Part shown: positions 44,246 to 53,589 of the stretch, piece after piece | Position numbering within the stretch: position 1 is the stretch's first letter | Layout of the letters: every line of letters starts with the position of its first letter | Assembly: GCF_002305875.1 (NCBI RefSeq) | Contig: NZ_CP022098.1 | Coordinates: 8,556,001 to 8,620,000 of the forward strand | Length of the DNA stretch: 64,000 nucleotides | DNA from: Cystobacter fuscus | Lineage (GTDB): Bacteria; Myxococcota; Myxococcia; Myxococcales; Myxococcaceae | Direction: 5' to 3' | Notes under the pieces: generated by a model | What the model was told of the DNA's origin: nothing | Databases searched by the model: none | What the model saw: the letters and a program-made list of their open reading frames with translations, nothing else | Position numbers and translations under genes: made by a program

Positions 44246-44785
44246 TCATCGATGGTTGAGATACGTCGAGTGACACGCCACGCACGTCTCCACGAGGCGC
44301 CCGTAGCTCTCCGCGAGCGCCTTGTCGTCCCGCTTCTCCGCGGCCTCGCTCACGGCACGAGCGCGCAGGCGAGCCTCGTCCTGGAGGACGAAGAAACGCT
44401 CGGGCAGGAGCGCGTTGAGATCCGCCTCACCGCCGGGCAGCGGCCGGATGATCCGGGGCTCGGCGGAGATGTGTTTGGCCGCGGCGCGCGCGACGTCGTA
44501 CTGGAGCAACGTCACGCCATACATGAGATCGCGCGCGTCCTGCCCATGCCGCTCCATCTTCTGGCGCAGCAGGGACCGGGCCTGCTCGGGCAGATAGTCC
44601 GGCTTGCCCAACGAGGAGGGAGGCGACTCCTTGTTGGCCGCCTCGGCCTTGGGCTTCTCCGCCTTGGGCTTCTTGGACGAAGCGGCCTTCTGGGGCTCGG
44701 GCTCCGCGGCGGAGGCATGGAAGACAAAACCCGCGGACAGGAAGCCCACGAGCACGAGGGGGACGCGAAAAGGAGTGTTCTTCAT
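44246..44785 (-). CDS. Exported c-type cytochrome (cytochrome c'/c556-like)
   Basis: A 179-residue protein with a signal peptide (VPLVLVGFLSAGFVFHASAA). A Lys/Pro/Ala-rich linker (KKPKAEKPKAEAANKE) follows, then a four-helix-like domain ending in RLVETCVACHSTYLNHR. The single CxxCH heme site near the C-terminus is typical of cytochromes c' and c556. It acts in the periplasm in electron transfer or gas binding. It lies between a cytochrome lipoprotein and a cupin lipoprotein on the same strand. Confidence 0.75.
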   Translation of the reverse strand: MKNTPFRVPLVLVGFLSAGFVFHASAAEPEPQKAASSKKPKAEKPKAEAANKESPPSSLGKPDYLPEQARSLLRQKMERHGQDARDLMYGVTLLQYDVARAAAKHISAEPRIIRPLPGGEADLNALLPERFFVLQDEARLRARAVSEAAEKRDDKALAESYGRLVETCVACHSTYLNHR

Positions 44786-44832
44786 CGAATGGGCTCACTG
44801 ACCGTGATGCAACATGGAGGCTTCTGCCCGCC

Positions 44833-45231
44833 TCAGGGAGTCGCCGCGGCAGCGGGGTTGCCCGCCTTGATCCAACGCGCCAGCGAGAGGGCCTCCTGGG
44901 TGGACATGACGTCCGCGTAGCTGGGCATGCCCGTGCCGGGCCGGACCTTCTGGGCGTCGAGGATCCACATGGCGACCGTCTCGTCGGGCTTGCTCCGCGC
45001 GTTGACGAGGGCGGGAGCGAACATGGCGCCCTCGCCGTGGCAGCCGCGGCATTTCAAGCTGGCGAAGAGTTCCTCCGGAGGCCGTGGCGCCTGGGCGGTG
45101 GCGGTGTTTCCGGAAGCGGAGGGCGCCGCCTCCTTCTTCTCCGAGCAACCCGCGAGGGCCACGGCCATCGACAAGAGCACCGTGTGGGACAGCGGAAGGA
45201 CGAGGGGCATGCGGTTGGAGCGCTTGCGCAT
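44833..45231 (-). CDS. Class I cytochrome c lipoprotein
   Basis: A 132-residue protein starting at 45231 behind GGAGGGGG. The leader SMAVALAGCSEKKE gives lipobox LAGC (Cys29). The heme site is CRGCH at residues 61-65. GTGMPSYADVMS provides a plausible Met axial ligand, and EALSLARWIKAG is the closing helix. It is a small membrane-tethered monoheme cytochrome. First gene of the unit cytochrome c, cytochrome c', cupin lipoprotein, which may form one redox module. Confidence 0.85.
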   Translation of the reverse strand: MRKRSNRMPLVLPLSHTVLLSMAVALAGCSEKKEAAPSASGNTATAQAPRPPEELFASLKCRGCHGEGAMFAPALVNARSKPDETVAMWILDAQKVRPGTGMPSYADVMSTQEALSLARWIKAGNPAAAATP

Positions 45232-45319
45232 GCCCCCTCCTCTACTACCACTGGCGCGGGGAGGACCAGGGGAAGGGGGCCAGAAGGGCGTCGCCACCGT
45301 GTCGCCCTCGAGAAGGGGC

Positions 45320-45380
45320 GGGGGAGCCTCGCATGAGGCTCCCCCGGGCAATGCCCCCTCGCGTCGGGACGCGACGGGGG
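45320..45380 (-). terminator. Two tandem hairpins ending the 12-kb giant-gene operon
   Basis: Read on the minus strand, a 12-bp hairpin (CCCCC-TCGCGTC with GACGCGA-GGGGG, one bulge) starts directly after the stop codon at 45381. It is followed by a second perfect 11-bp hairpin, GGGGGAGCCTC-loop-GAGGCTCCCCC (45320-45345). There is no strong T tract. Together they probably end the transcript or protect its 3' end. Confidence 0.6.
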
Positions 45381-47333
45381 CTACGGGGTCACTTGTGAGA
45401 AGCGCACCTTTTGCACCCCCTCGATCATCTGCAGGGCGAGGGGTGCGGACGTGTACTCGGAGCGGCTCTGGACGCTCTGCAGCTTCTGGGCGAGCTCACC
45501 CATGTGGATGACGCCGAGCGCTTCGTCCTTCTTCCAGGGGACGGGGAACTGGTGCTCCAGGATTTCACTCCCCGTGTCCCGGTCACGCGGCGTCTTGCGG
45601 AACCTCGGCGCCTCGTTGACGGGCGCATCCACTCCAAAATGCATCGCCTCCGGCTGGAGGTGGATGTCCACCGTCTTCACGTCGCCTTCGAAGAGACACA
45701 GGAGCACGTTGTCGTTCAGCCGCTCCATCCGCGCGAGGTTCAACATCTCATCCGGAGGCTGGAAGGCGTTGTCCTCGATGAGGACGTCATAGCCATCCAC
45801 GAGCAGATCCTTCCAGCCGGAGACCACGGACGAGCGCAGCAGGAAGCCCGTGATCAACCGCTCCGCCTCCTCCAGGGGGCTGGCGCTCCTCCGCCGCAGC
45901 TCCAGACGCCTGTCCGCCTCGGTCACCCGGCCAATGCTGTTGGCGCCATCCAGCAGGCACTTCATCCAGCGCCAGTCCATCCGGAAGAACCGCAGGGACT
46001 CGGCGGGGAGGAGCCGCGCGTCGGGCACCAGGTATTCGAAGGGCACGCCGCGCAGGTCGCGCAGGTCCTCGAACCACTTCCTCACCACCTCGGGTTGCCC
46101 GGGCGGGGTGCGCACACTCCGGAAGGGCATGCGGGACACGCTCCGCGACCGCTGCTCCTCCTGGCGCTGCGCGAGCCGGCCCGTGCGCTTCCATTGGTAG
46201 AGAGCGAGGGAGACCGCCTGGTTCTGCAGTGTCAGCCGGCGCCCGAGCTCCCAGGCCGAAGCATAGGAGACGTCGAACATGCCGGTCCGCGCCTCGTAGC
46301 GCAGCAACTCGTCCGCGGCCAGGGCGGGCAATGCCACCGGCTCCTGCACGTCGCCGGGGCTCAGGGGGCCGTGGTACCACGAGACCGTCTTGTCACCCTG
46401 GCGAAGGGCGTGCGGCAGGGGGATGCATCCCCGGGCGAGATACGGAGCCGCTTCGGTCTCGACCGCCTCGGTCAGCCTGAGCGTGCTCGGCTCCCGCTTC
46501 ACCTTCGAGAGCAGCGCGGTGAAGCTCTGGTCCGGATCCAGGCACGAGAAGCTCCACCGCTTCAGGCTCACGAGGCGGATCAGCGCCTCTTCGCCAGCAC
46601 TTCCGAAATCGAACTCCTCGGAGTCTTGATGGTAGCGACCCTCCACGGAGACCAGATAGGCCGTGCTGGTTCCGCCCTCTTGGGGCAGACGATTGCAGAG
46701 CACGGTCGCATGGGTATTGGTGCTGGCCGACGGGTCTTCTTTCTTCATGCCCTTGAGCTGGCGCACGTGGGCCAGATAACCCAGCTCGCTCTTCTTGGGC
46801 AGCACCGCCTCGAGCAGCCGCCGCTTCACCTCGATCACGCTCACGCTGTCGTCCGGGTCCTGCCCCACCTCCTCCTCGAAGGGGGGGAACGTGGCCCCAG
46901 GAGCCGACGCCAGCTCCCGCAGCGGGAGGATGCGCTCGACCGGTTTGTCCTCGGGCGAGCTGAAATCCGACTCCCGGAACAGCAGGAGGGCGAGCCACGG
47001 GAGATTGGGATCCTCGTTGTCGGGCGAGCGCTCCCAGGGCAGTGTGCTGCGGGTCAGCGTGATGTGGGGCAGGACATTCAGATGGTCACCCAGGCTTCCC
47101 TCGGGCGGGAAGACGCCGGCCACATCGCTCGGTGCGAGCGCGGTGAAGCGCTCTCCCGTGACCACGAAGGTGAGGCTGCGCTCCCAGGTGGCTGGCGTGG
47201 AGACCTTGTCGCTCTGGAGCGTCTGGAGCGACTGCGTCAGGTCCACGCGGTAGGTGCCGCTGTCGAGCGGGGGCTGGTGATACTGGATGAACTCGACGAG
47301 CGGGGCGGTGTCGGTGCGGGTCTTTCCAGTCAT
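45381..47333 (-). CDS. Large protein of unknown function, last gene of the giant-gene operon
   Basis: A 650-residue protein with a GAGGAATCC ribosome site, no signal peptide and no membrane segment. I recognise no domain. It reads as a mixed alpha/beta protein: LVEFIQYHQPPLDSGTYRVD at the N-terminus, then VFPPEGSLGDHLNVLPHITL, SWYHGPLSPGDVQEPVALP and LRFFRMDWRWMKCLLDGAN. The stretch of Arg/Trp around residues 400-480 could bind a partner. It follows the DUF6603-type gene by 28 bp, and tandem hairpins follow its stop. Its function must be linked to the same complex. Confidence 0.65.
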   Translation of the reverse strand: MTGKTRTDTAPLVEFIQYHQPPLDSGTYRVDLTQSLQTLQSDKVSTPATWERSLTFVVTGERFTALAPSDVAGVFPPEGSLGDHLNVLPHITLTRSTLPWERSPDNEDPNLPWLALLLFRESDFSSPEDKPVERILPLRELASAPGATFPPFEEEVGQDPDDSVSVIEVKRRLLEAVLPKKSELGYLAHVRQLKGMKKEDPSASTNTHATVLCNRLPQEGGTSTAYLVSVEGRYHQDSEEFDFGSAGEEALIRLVSLKRWSFSCLDPDQSFTALLSKVKREPSTLRLTEAVETEAAPYLARGCIPLPHALRQGDKTVSWYHGPLSPGDVQEPVALPALAADELLRYEARTGMFDVSYASAWELGRRLTLQNQAVSLALYQWKRTGRLAQRQEEQRSRSVSRMPFRSVRTPPGQPEVVRKWFEDLRDLRGVPFEYLVPDARLLPAESLRFFRMDWRWMKCLLDGANSIGRVTEADRRLELRRRSASPLEEAERLITGFLLRSSVVSGWKDLLVDGYDVLIEDNAFQPPDEMLNLARMERLNDNVLLCLFEGDVKTVDIHLQPEAMHFGVDAPVNEAPRFRKTPRDRDTGSEILEHQFPVPWKKDEALGVIHMGELAQKLQSVQSRSEYTSAPLALQMIEGVQKVRFSQVTP

Positions 47334-47361
47334 GATCGGATTCCTCGAAGGGATGGGCGGC

Positions 47362-50300
47362 TCACTGGACCTGGGGAGCCACGACGAAGGTTTGTGCGAG
47401 TGATTCCGGATCGAGCGACACGTCCCGCTCGGGATCGAATCCCAGTCCCTTCAGGAGCTGATCACGGAGGTCATTCCGTCCCACCGTCTCGCGCAGCCGC
47501 TCACGGCGCGCCGCATCGTCTCCGCTGATGGGCTGGAACGCGGCGATGGGCTCCCACTGGAAGGCGTCTGGAATGGGGGTCGTGTCGTAGCGCAGCACAT
47601 CCGTGCGGATGTTCTCGGTATGGCCGGGTGCGGGCTGTGCCTTGATCTGGACGTCAAAGCATGTCACCACGCCTTCCACGAAGCCCGGCTCGTCCGCGGT
47701 GGGAGGAAGCACCCGATCCTCGGAGGCCGTCTTGGCCGTGCCCCACACCGCGGAGGGGACCTTGCGCGTCATCGGCGTGAACGTGAACCAGTCCGTCACG
47801 TCCAGCTCTCCATCGTCCGTGAGCTTCGTGACCCGGAGCCACTGCTCCGTCTCGAGATCGTCTGGCATGACCGCCATGGGACGGATGCCGAAGGCCCCCT
47901 GGGCACCTCCCATGCCGATCTCCTGCCTCCCCTCCCCCTGGACGGCCTTCTTCGTGGGGACGAAGGCATCCGTGGTGAGCGCGAAGTCCTTGGGGTTGAC
48001 CACCCAGAGATCCTCCGCCCCCTTCTGCAGCCGCCGCAGCAACCCGTTCGTCACCCCCAGGGTGCAGATCTCCTCCCCCGGAGGCAGGAATCCGCTCTGG
48101 AAGTCCTCCCAGCCAATGGCCTTGGGATGGACGCTGCCCTGGTCTCCGAACTCGATGGTGAAGGAGAACAGGGTGACGTCGATCTCCGCGTAGCCGCCGA
48201 AATCCGGTCCCCACAGCCGCAGGGCGGCCGACACGTCGACATCTCCGAGGAAGCCGAAACCGGCGCTGATGCTCACCCGGAGTTCGATGTCGTAATGGTA
48301 GGGCTTCCAGCTGATCAGGAAGTCGGCGCCAGCACGGAAGGTGGCGTGCGCATCCCCCGACTCGAAGCTGACTTCCAGCGAGCCGCCCGCCATCACCGCG
48401 TGCGCACAGAGCGCGAAGTAGCCTCCTCCCTTGATGATGGCCACATCGCCCAGGCGCCAGTTGAAGCCCAACCGCGGCACCAGCGGGTAATGGTCGGGGA
48501 CGGGGAATCGCGGGTGGTAGCCGCCGGCGGTGATCACGAAGTCGCCCGCGTGCGGCCCCGCCAACCACGTGTAGAAGGCATAGCCTCCCGTGAGCTTGCA
48601 GTCCTTGGACAGGATGTAGGAGGACGGCGTGAGCTGGGCGATGACGCCCAGGAAGCCCTCCTCGGGGATGAAGGAGGCCTTCAACGCCAGCTCTATCTGC
48701 GCGATGGGGTCCACGCCCGAGTTGGCCGCCCCGAAGGGGATGCTCAGGTTGGCGAGCCCGAGCACGTGCACCTCGAAGCGCTCGCCCAGCTTGACCGTGA
48801 GCAGGGCGAACCCCGACAGCAGCTTGAACGAGGTGAACTTCACCCCCACGGCCAGGAAGCCATCTCCCACGCTGGGCGTGAGATAGGTGGACAGCAGGGC
48901 GACCTTCTCCTGGAGGAGCGCCGCCCGGCTGTTCGCGTCACCGATGTCGTTCTGCCCGCTGAGCGCCTCCCGGACCAGGGGGAAGTCCTTGATCTTGTCC
49001 ACCGTGGGAATCGTCAGCGCCCGGTTGACGCCAAAGCCCGCGGACAGCCCCTCCACGAAGAAGAAGGGCGGCCCGCCCAGGGGCACGCCCAGCACGGCAT
49101 AGAGGAACAGCGAGGGCTCGCCCTGGAACTGCGCGTAGCCGCCAATCGCGCTGAGCGAGATGGCCCGGCCGCCCATCTTCGCCTTGAGCAGCGCCAGGCC
49201 GTCGTAGCTCTCGACCTTCTCGCCCTCCACCTCCATCTCGCGGCGCAGGAGGGTGCCGCCAATCTCCAGATTGGGCGTGCGGTAGTCGAGCGCCAGGCCC
49301 TCGAGGTGGAAGCGGGGCGGCGAGCTCATCGTCACCGGCGCGCTCACGGACAGTCCGGACAGGCCCAGGGACAGCGGCCCCAGGGCAAGGGACGCGTCGA
49401 GCAACAGCCACAACTCGCCCGCGTCGAACTTCACCCCCACGCGCTCCAGACTCACCGGGCCCACGGCCTTCTGGAGCGAGAACCACTGGGGCTCCATGCC
49501 GCTCCGGGTTCCGGGACCCTCGACGATCTGACCGTTGTCGCTCACCTGGACCGGGACGTTGATGGGCAGCGTGAGGTCGCCGATCTGGAGCTCTCCCCGC
49601 AGCGTCACCCCCTGGGGGAGCACTTCCTTGCCCAGGGGCACGCCCTGGGCCTCGAACAGGGGGATGAGGGCGTTCACCTCGGGCTGGGTGAGCGCGGCGG
49701 AGGCCACCATGATCCGGTAGGTCAGTTTCACCCCGTCTTCTGGCGTGAAGTTCTGACCCACCAGGGGAAGCTGCGACAGATCCAGACCCGCGCCGACCTC
49801 CACGCCAAAGAGCCGCCTGGCCGTCAGGGACGTGGGCGGCTGCTGCCACGAGGCGAAGAGCGCGTGGTTCACCTGGAGGGTGAGCCCGTCGGGGATGAGC
49901 GCGGCGAAGTCTTGCGAGATGCCCTCGACCATCTTCCGCAGGCTCGTGCTCTCACCCTCGGGGTTGGAGAAGCCCGCGAGCAGCGTCTTGCCGAGCGGCG
50001 CCGGCAGGTTGGGACGCGAGTCGATGGCGAGCTTCCCCGTGGACGCCCACTCGCTGAGGACGGAGAGATTCTTCGTGGTGTTGTCGAGCGTGACCGAGAG
50101 GTCCTCGAGGACCAGCTCCTCGATGAACCGTGGCATGGGGATGCCCAGCTTGCCGGTCAGGTCCCCAACGAGGGCTCCAATCTCCACCTGCTCGTCCTCC
50201 GCCAGCCCGCCCTCGAAGACCCAATGGGTCGCGGTGGGATTGGCGGAGGTGCCTCCCCCCGAGCGGCTCGCCGAGACCACGAACTCCTTGTCCGCGAGCG

Positions 50301-51087
50301 CGAAGGAGCCGTGGATCTCCACCTCGGGCCGGTTGACCCCCTCCTTCGACATGTCGAGGCCGAGCCCGGTCAGGGTCACGAGCCCCGGCACCACTTCCCA
50401 CTCCTGCGCGATCTCCGCCGCGAAGGAATAGCTCTGCTCGCGGGGTTGGATGATGGCCTCCAGCCCCGTGAGCGTGAACGTGGACGGGTCACCGCTCTCC
50501 GGCAGGATGCCCGCGAGCAGCGACGAGAGCGGCGCCGTCTGTCCCTCGGGCAGGGCAACGGCGACATTCATGGAGGGCAGCGCCACCCCGGCCTTCAGCA
50601 GGATCTCATCGTCGAGCTTGAGTGTGCTCCGGGCCTCGCAGAACACCTGGCGTGTCAGGGGATCCGACGGCGACTTCACCGTGATGGAGAAGAACAGCTC
50701 CTCCAGGGCGAACTGCCCGTCGATGATCTGCCAGGGCTCGGCGGATTGGAGCTCCAGGGTGACCGAGCTGACCTGGCGGGTGGGATTCTGCTCGAGGATG
50801 AGCTCGAACCCCTGGAGGGCGATGACGTTGGCCAGGGGAACCTGGGCGGGGATGATGTCCAGGCTCACACCGCCCACGAGCTGGGTCAGGGCATCCAGCT
50901 CCGTCAGCCGGATGCCATCCAGCTCCGCGGTGACGACGAGGGGCGAGGTGTCTCCTCCTCCCTCGGCGAGCTCGCCCTTCAAGACGAGGACCTTGCCGCC
51001 ATCGGCCGTCTCGAGCTCGAACTCGAGGCCGTCACCGAGCAGGGCGGCAATCCCTTCATTGGTCAGCAAGTCATCCAGCAATGCCAT
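47362..51087 (-). CDS. DUF6603-type giant beta-rich protein
   Basis: A 1,241-residue protein; start at 51087 chosen because GAGG sits 6 bases before it. No signal peptide. The whole length is built of alternating strands with short Gly/Pro turns. The middle part (LDYRTPNLEIGGTLLRRE, GVPLGGPPFFFVEGLSAGF, NRALTIPTVDKIKDFPLVRE) and the following LTPSSYILSKDCKLTGGYAF then GHPRFPVPDHYP-like region are what I know as DUF6603, a family of unknown function in bacteria with large accessory clusters. AGVALPSMNVAVALPEGQ-like segments recur in the N-terminal half. It may be a long beta-groove or tube protein. It lies in the five-gene operon next to the fibre-like protein. Confidence 0.7.
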   Translation of the reverse strand: MALLDDLLTNEGIAALLGDGLEFELETADGGKVLVLKGELAEGGGDTSPLVVTAELDGIRLTELDALTQLVGGVSLDIIPAQVPLANVIALQGFELILEQNPTRQVSSVTLELQSAEPWQIIDGQFALEELFFSITVKSPSDPLTRQVFCEARSTLKLDDEILLKAGVALPSMNVAVALPEGQTAPLSSLLAGILPESGDPSTFTLTGLEAIIQPREQSYSFAAEIAQEWEVVPGLVTLTGLGLDMSKEGVNRPEVEIHGSFALADKEFVVSASRSGGGTSANPTATHWVFEGGLAEDEQVEIGALVGDLTGKLGIPMPRFIEELVLEDLSVTLDNTTKNLSVLSEWASTGKLAIDSRPNLPAPLGKTLLAGFSNPEGESTSLRKMVEGISQDFAALIPDGLTLQVNHALFASWQQPPTSLTARRLFGVEVGAGLDLSQLPLVGQNFTPEDGVKLTYRIMVASAALTQPEVNALIPLFEAQGVPLGKEVLPQGVTLRGELQIGDLTLPINVPVQVSDNGQIVEGPGTRSGMEPQWFSLQKAVGPVSLERVGVKFDAGELWLLLDASLALGPLSLGLSGLSVSAPVTMSSPPRFHLEGLALDYRTPNLEIGGTLLRREMEVEGEKVESYDGLALLKAKMGGRAISLSAIGGYAQFQGEPSLFLYAVLGVPLGGPPFFFVEGLSAGFGVNRALTIPTVDKIKDFPLVREALSGQNDIGDANSRAALLQEKVALLSTYLTPSVGDGFLAVGVKFTSFKLLSGFALLTVKLGERFEVHVLGLANLSIPFGAANSGVDPIAQIELALKASFIPEEGFLGVIAQLTPSSYILSKDCKLTGGYAFYTWLAGPHAGDFVITAGGYHPRFPVPDHYPLVPRLGFNWRLGDVAIIKGGGYFALCAHAVMAGGSLEVSFESGDAHATFRAGADFLISWKPYHYDIELRVSISAGFGFLGDVDVSAALRLWGPDFGGYAEIDVTLFSFTIEFGDQGSVHPKAIGWEDFQSGFLPPGEEICTLGVTNGLLRRLQKGAEDLWVVNPKDFALTTDAFVPTKKAVQGEGRQEIGMGGAQGAFGIRPMAVMPDDLETEQWLRVTKLTDDGELDVTDWFTFTPMTRKVPSAVWGTAKTASEDRVLPPTADEPGFVEGVVTCFDVQIKAQPAPGHTENIRTDVLRYDTTPIPDAFQWEPIAAFQPISGDDAARRERLRETVGRNDLRDQLLKGLGFDPERDVSLDPESLAQTFVVAPQVQ

Positions 51088-51153
51088 GGCCATCCTCGCC
51101 CTGCTCAAGGTGTTCACGCGCCGGTCCGTGTTCCGGCGGGTTTGCATCTCATC

Positions 51154-53388
51154 TCAATAGGAATAGTCGCCGGTGATGAGGGCGCGCCGGATCGCGATGA
51201 CATGGACACGCCAGTCGTCACTGACCCGCACCACGTCAGCGAAGATGTGCCAGGTGGTGCCGCTCACCTTGGGGTAGCAGTTGAAGGAGATATCCTTGTC
51301 AGCGCTGTCATCGTCGGCATTGAGATAGAATCCAGCGACGAAGACCACCCACTCGTCTTTGGAGAAGCCGGTATTACCGCTGGCGGCGCCTCTGTTCACG
51401 GTGATGGACTTGCACTGGAATGGCGCCTCCCCCTTGAGCAGGAGCTTACCGTCGGTCTTCAGGGTCAGCTCAGGAGTCGTGGTGTGGTTGTTCGTGAAGA
51501 AATGAAGGTCATGATTCGACCTGGTGCCGAACCATCCGCCCTTGTCGCTCACATAGGTGGTGAGCGTCCGGGTGCCGTCGGTATGGCTGAGACCGTGCGC
51601 ACCCGCACCCGTCTTCACCTGGAGGGGGTAATCGGGTGCATACGTGCCAATGCCCACGTTGCCACTGGTCTTCAGCGTCAGCTGGGGCTCGGTCTTGTTG
51701 TTGGCGAAGAAATGGAGATCGTGATTCGACCTGGTGCCGAACCATCCGCCATCATTGTTCACATAGGTGGTGAGCGTCCGGGTGCCGTCGGTATGGCTGA
51801 GCCCGTGCTCGCCCGTGCCCGTCTTCACCTGGAGGGGATAATCGGGTGCGTTCGTGCCAATGCCCACCTTGCCCTCGGTCGTCAGCGTCATCTGGGCAAG
51901 CGAGTTGTTCGTGAAGAAGTTGAGCTTGTGCTCCGAGAGCGTACCGATTCCGCCTCCAGGCGATCCCACACGGGTCGCGAGGACATGGGTTCCGTCCGTG
52001 TGGCTGAGCCCGCTGGAATTGCTGTCCGTTCGCACCTCGAGGGGGTGGTTGGGCGCACTCGTGCCGATGCCCACCCTGCCATCGGTCTTCAACGTCATCG
52101 CGGGGGATGAGACGCTGTTGTTCGTGTAGAACAAGAGGTCATGGTTCGTCTGGGTTCCAAACCCGGCCGCTCGGGTGCTGGAGGTCCCACGCAGCCGTGT
52201 GGACAGCTTGACCGTTCCATCCGAGTGGGTGATGCCATACGCATCCTCAGCGGTCTCCACCGTCAGCTTGTTGGTCGGGATGCCGGTGCCGATGCCGACC
52301 ATCTGGTCCGCGAACTTCAAGGGCTGCTTCTGGATGAACGCCACGCGCTCACCGTCGCTGTAGCCGGTCAGCCCGCCGTAGCGAACGAGCAGCGCCGAGC
52401 GGCCCGTGGCGTGGCCCGTCTTGACCTTCGAGATGGGCACCTCGATCGCCATCCCCTTGTCCAGGGTGGTGTTGCCGGGCTTGGGCGTGAGCGTCCACTC
52501 CCCCAACTGGTTGGGCCCCTCCACGTTCCAGAGGGCGTGGCCGGGCCAGTCCGGGTCCGTTCCAGTGTGGTCTGGCTTGCCCGGGATGAGGATGCTGGAC
52601 ACCTGGGAGGACGTCCCCAGGGCCCAGAGGTGCGAGGTGTCCTCGCTGGACTCGAAGCGGACGGTGAAGCGGCTCACCGACTCCCCGCCCGTGCCAGGCG
52701 TCAGGAGGATGGGGACCAGGCCCGTGTTGACGATGCGCAGCACCAGGTGGTTGTCGGTATGTCCATCATTCAGGACGATGTTGGAGCTGCTGAACTCCGC
52801 CTCCAGGGAGGGAGCCGACGCGCCGCCCATGCTCATGTTGATGAGGCCGAGGTCGGAGTTCTCGGTGCGGTTGTACTCGTCATCCGGTCCGCTGAGCGTC
52901 ACGTAGGTCTCGTATCGGTGCAGGATGAGCTGGGCGAGCGTGGGCCGCGTGCCCTTTCCGGCGACCGCCCCCACCTTCTTCAAGGTCAGCGCCAGGGGAG
53001 TGCTGGGCTTCACCTCCAGCGGCGCTGCGCCCTTGTAGAGGACATACAGATAGACGTCGCCCAGCGCGTACTCGTCAGCCGAGGTCGGAACACGCTTCTC
53101 GATCTCACAGAGCAGTCCCCACTGTCCGTCATGAGAGGCGTCGAGGAGGAGCTCCTCGGGTCGCACGAGCGTGTCGGGACGGAAGGTGAGCTTGAAATGG
53201 TGGTTGGAGCTGCTCACCACCATGTCGCTCACGTTCTTGAGCGTCATGGTGACGCCAGAGTGGGGCTTGGATTCGATCTCGAGGGTGTCGCTCTCCTCTG
53301 GAGACTCGTTGATGAACAGGACGTTGGTGAGCGTGTCGCTCGAGTCCGGGAGGGGAAGGTTGAATTGGAACGCGAATGCCTGGGCCAT
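51154..53388 (-). CDS. Tail-fibre-like protein with four tandem repeats
   Basis: A 744-residue protein with an AGAGGAAGC ribosome site. Residues 1 to about 350 form beta-rich domains (AFAFQFNLPLPDSSDTLTNV, then many VTMTLKNVSDMVV-like strands). From about residue 358, four repeats of 69-75 residues begin with VGIGTxxPxxxLxV, the hallmark of phage and bacterial tail-fibre stalks, each with SHTDGT, GTRSNHDLHFF and LTLKT. A different C-terminal domain (residues about 645-744, HIFADVVRVSDDWRVHVIAI) would be the tip. No S74 peptidase motif is seen. It is probably trimeric, and fits an adhesive or target-binding subunit. Confidence 0.75.
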   Translation of the reverse strand: MAQAFAFQFNLPLPDSSDTLTNVLFINESPEESDTLEIESKPHSGVTMTLKNVSDMVVSSSNHHFKLTFRPDTLVRPEELLLDASHDGQWGLLCEIEKRVPTSADEYALGDVYLYVLYKGAAPLEVKPSTPLALTLKKVGAVAGKGTRPTLAQLILHRYETYVTLSGPDDEYNRTENSDLGLINMSMGGASAPSLEAEFSSSNIVLNDGHTDNHLVLRIVNTGLVPILLTPGTGGESVSRFTVRFESSEDTSHLWALGTSSQVSSILIPGKPDHTGTDPDWPGHALWNVEGPNQLGEWTLTPKPGNTTLDKGMAIEVPISKVKTGHATGRSALLVRYGGLTGYSDGERVAFIQKQPLKFADQMVGIGTGIPTNKLTVETAEDAYGITHSDGTVKLSTRLRGTSSTRAAGFGTQTNHDLLFYTNNSVSSPAMTLKTDGRVGIGTSAPNHPLEVRTDSNSSGLSHTDGTHVLATRVGSPGGGIGTLSEHKLNFFTNNSLAQMTLTTEGKVGIGTNAPDYPLQVKTGTGEHGLSHTDGTRTLTTYVNNDGGWFGTRSNHDLHFFANNKTEPQLTLKTSGNVGIGTYAPDYPLQVKTGAGAHGLSHTDGTRTLTTYVSDKGGWFGTRSNHDLHFFTNNHTTTPELTLKTDGKLLLKGEAPFQCKSITVNRGAASGNTGFSKDEWVVFVAGFYLNADDDSADKDISFNCYPKVSGTTWHIFADVVRVSDDWRVHVIAIRRALITGDYSY
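51455..52312 (-). repeat. Four tandem fibre repeats, period near 210 bp
   Basis: Two adjacent units are almost identical at the DNA level: GATTCGACCTGGTGCCGAAC occurs at 51513 and again at 51723, a 210-bp period (70 codons). The outer two units have diverged. Recent duplication by unequal recombination is likely, so the copy number may vary between strains. Confidence 0.8.
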
Positions 53389-53400
53389 GATGGGCTTCCT

Positions 53401-53589
53401 CTAGCTGTGAGCGGGTCCAGCGGGGGCCGTCGTCTCGGAGGCCGAGATCTGGGCCGCGGCCTGTTGCTGGATGCGGCCAATGAGCTGGAAGACACGCGCG
53501 TAGGGCTGCCTTCCGAGCGCCTCCAGGACCTGGTTGATCTCCGCCACGCTCAACGTGAGCTGGAGCGGTTTGTTCGTGTCATGCGCCAT
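53401..53589 (-). CDS. Small protein of a type found in phage tail modules
   Basis: A 62-residue protein from the ATG at 53589. It overlaps the end of the 1,382-residue gene by 11 bp and ends 12 bp before the fibre-like gene. It reads LQLTLSVAEINQVLEALGRQ, PYARVFQLIGRIQQQAAAQI, then an Ala/Thr/Ser tail. The pattern 'L.VaE.N.vL.aLG..Py..vf.LI..IQqQa' is one I associate with small proteins beside tail-fibre genes in phages. This is recalled, not searched. It may be a chaperone or an assembly factor for the fibre. Confidence 0.65.
   Translation of the reverse strand: MAHDTNKPLQLTLSVAEINQVLEALGRQPYARVFQLIGRIQQQAAAQISASETTAPAGPAHS

Noticed and set aside
47620-52110. A 1,496-codon open frame on the plus strand antisense to the DUF6603-type gene
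   Set aside because: It is low in family-like sequence, rich in His/Gln/Arg/Gly from GC-biased antisense codons, and mirrors a better minus-strand gene with a ribosome site.
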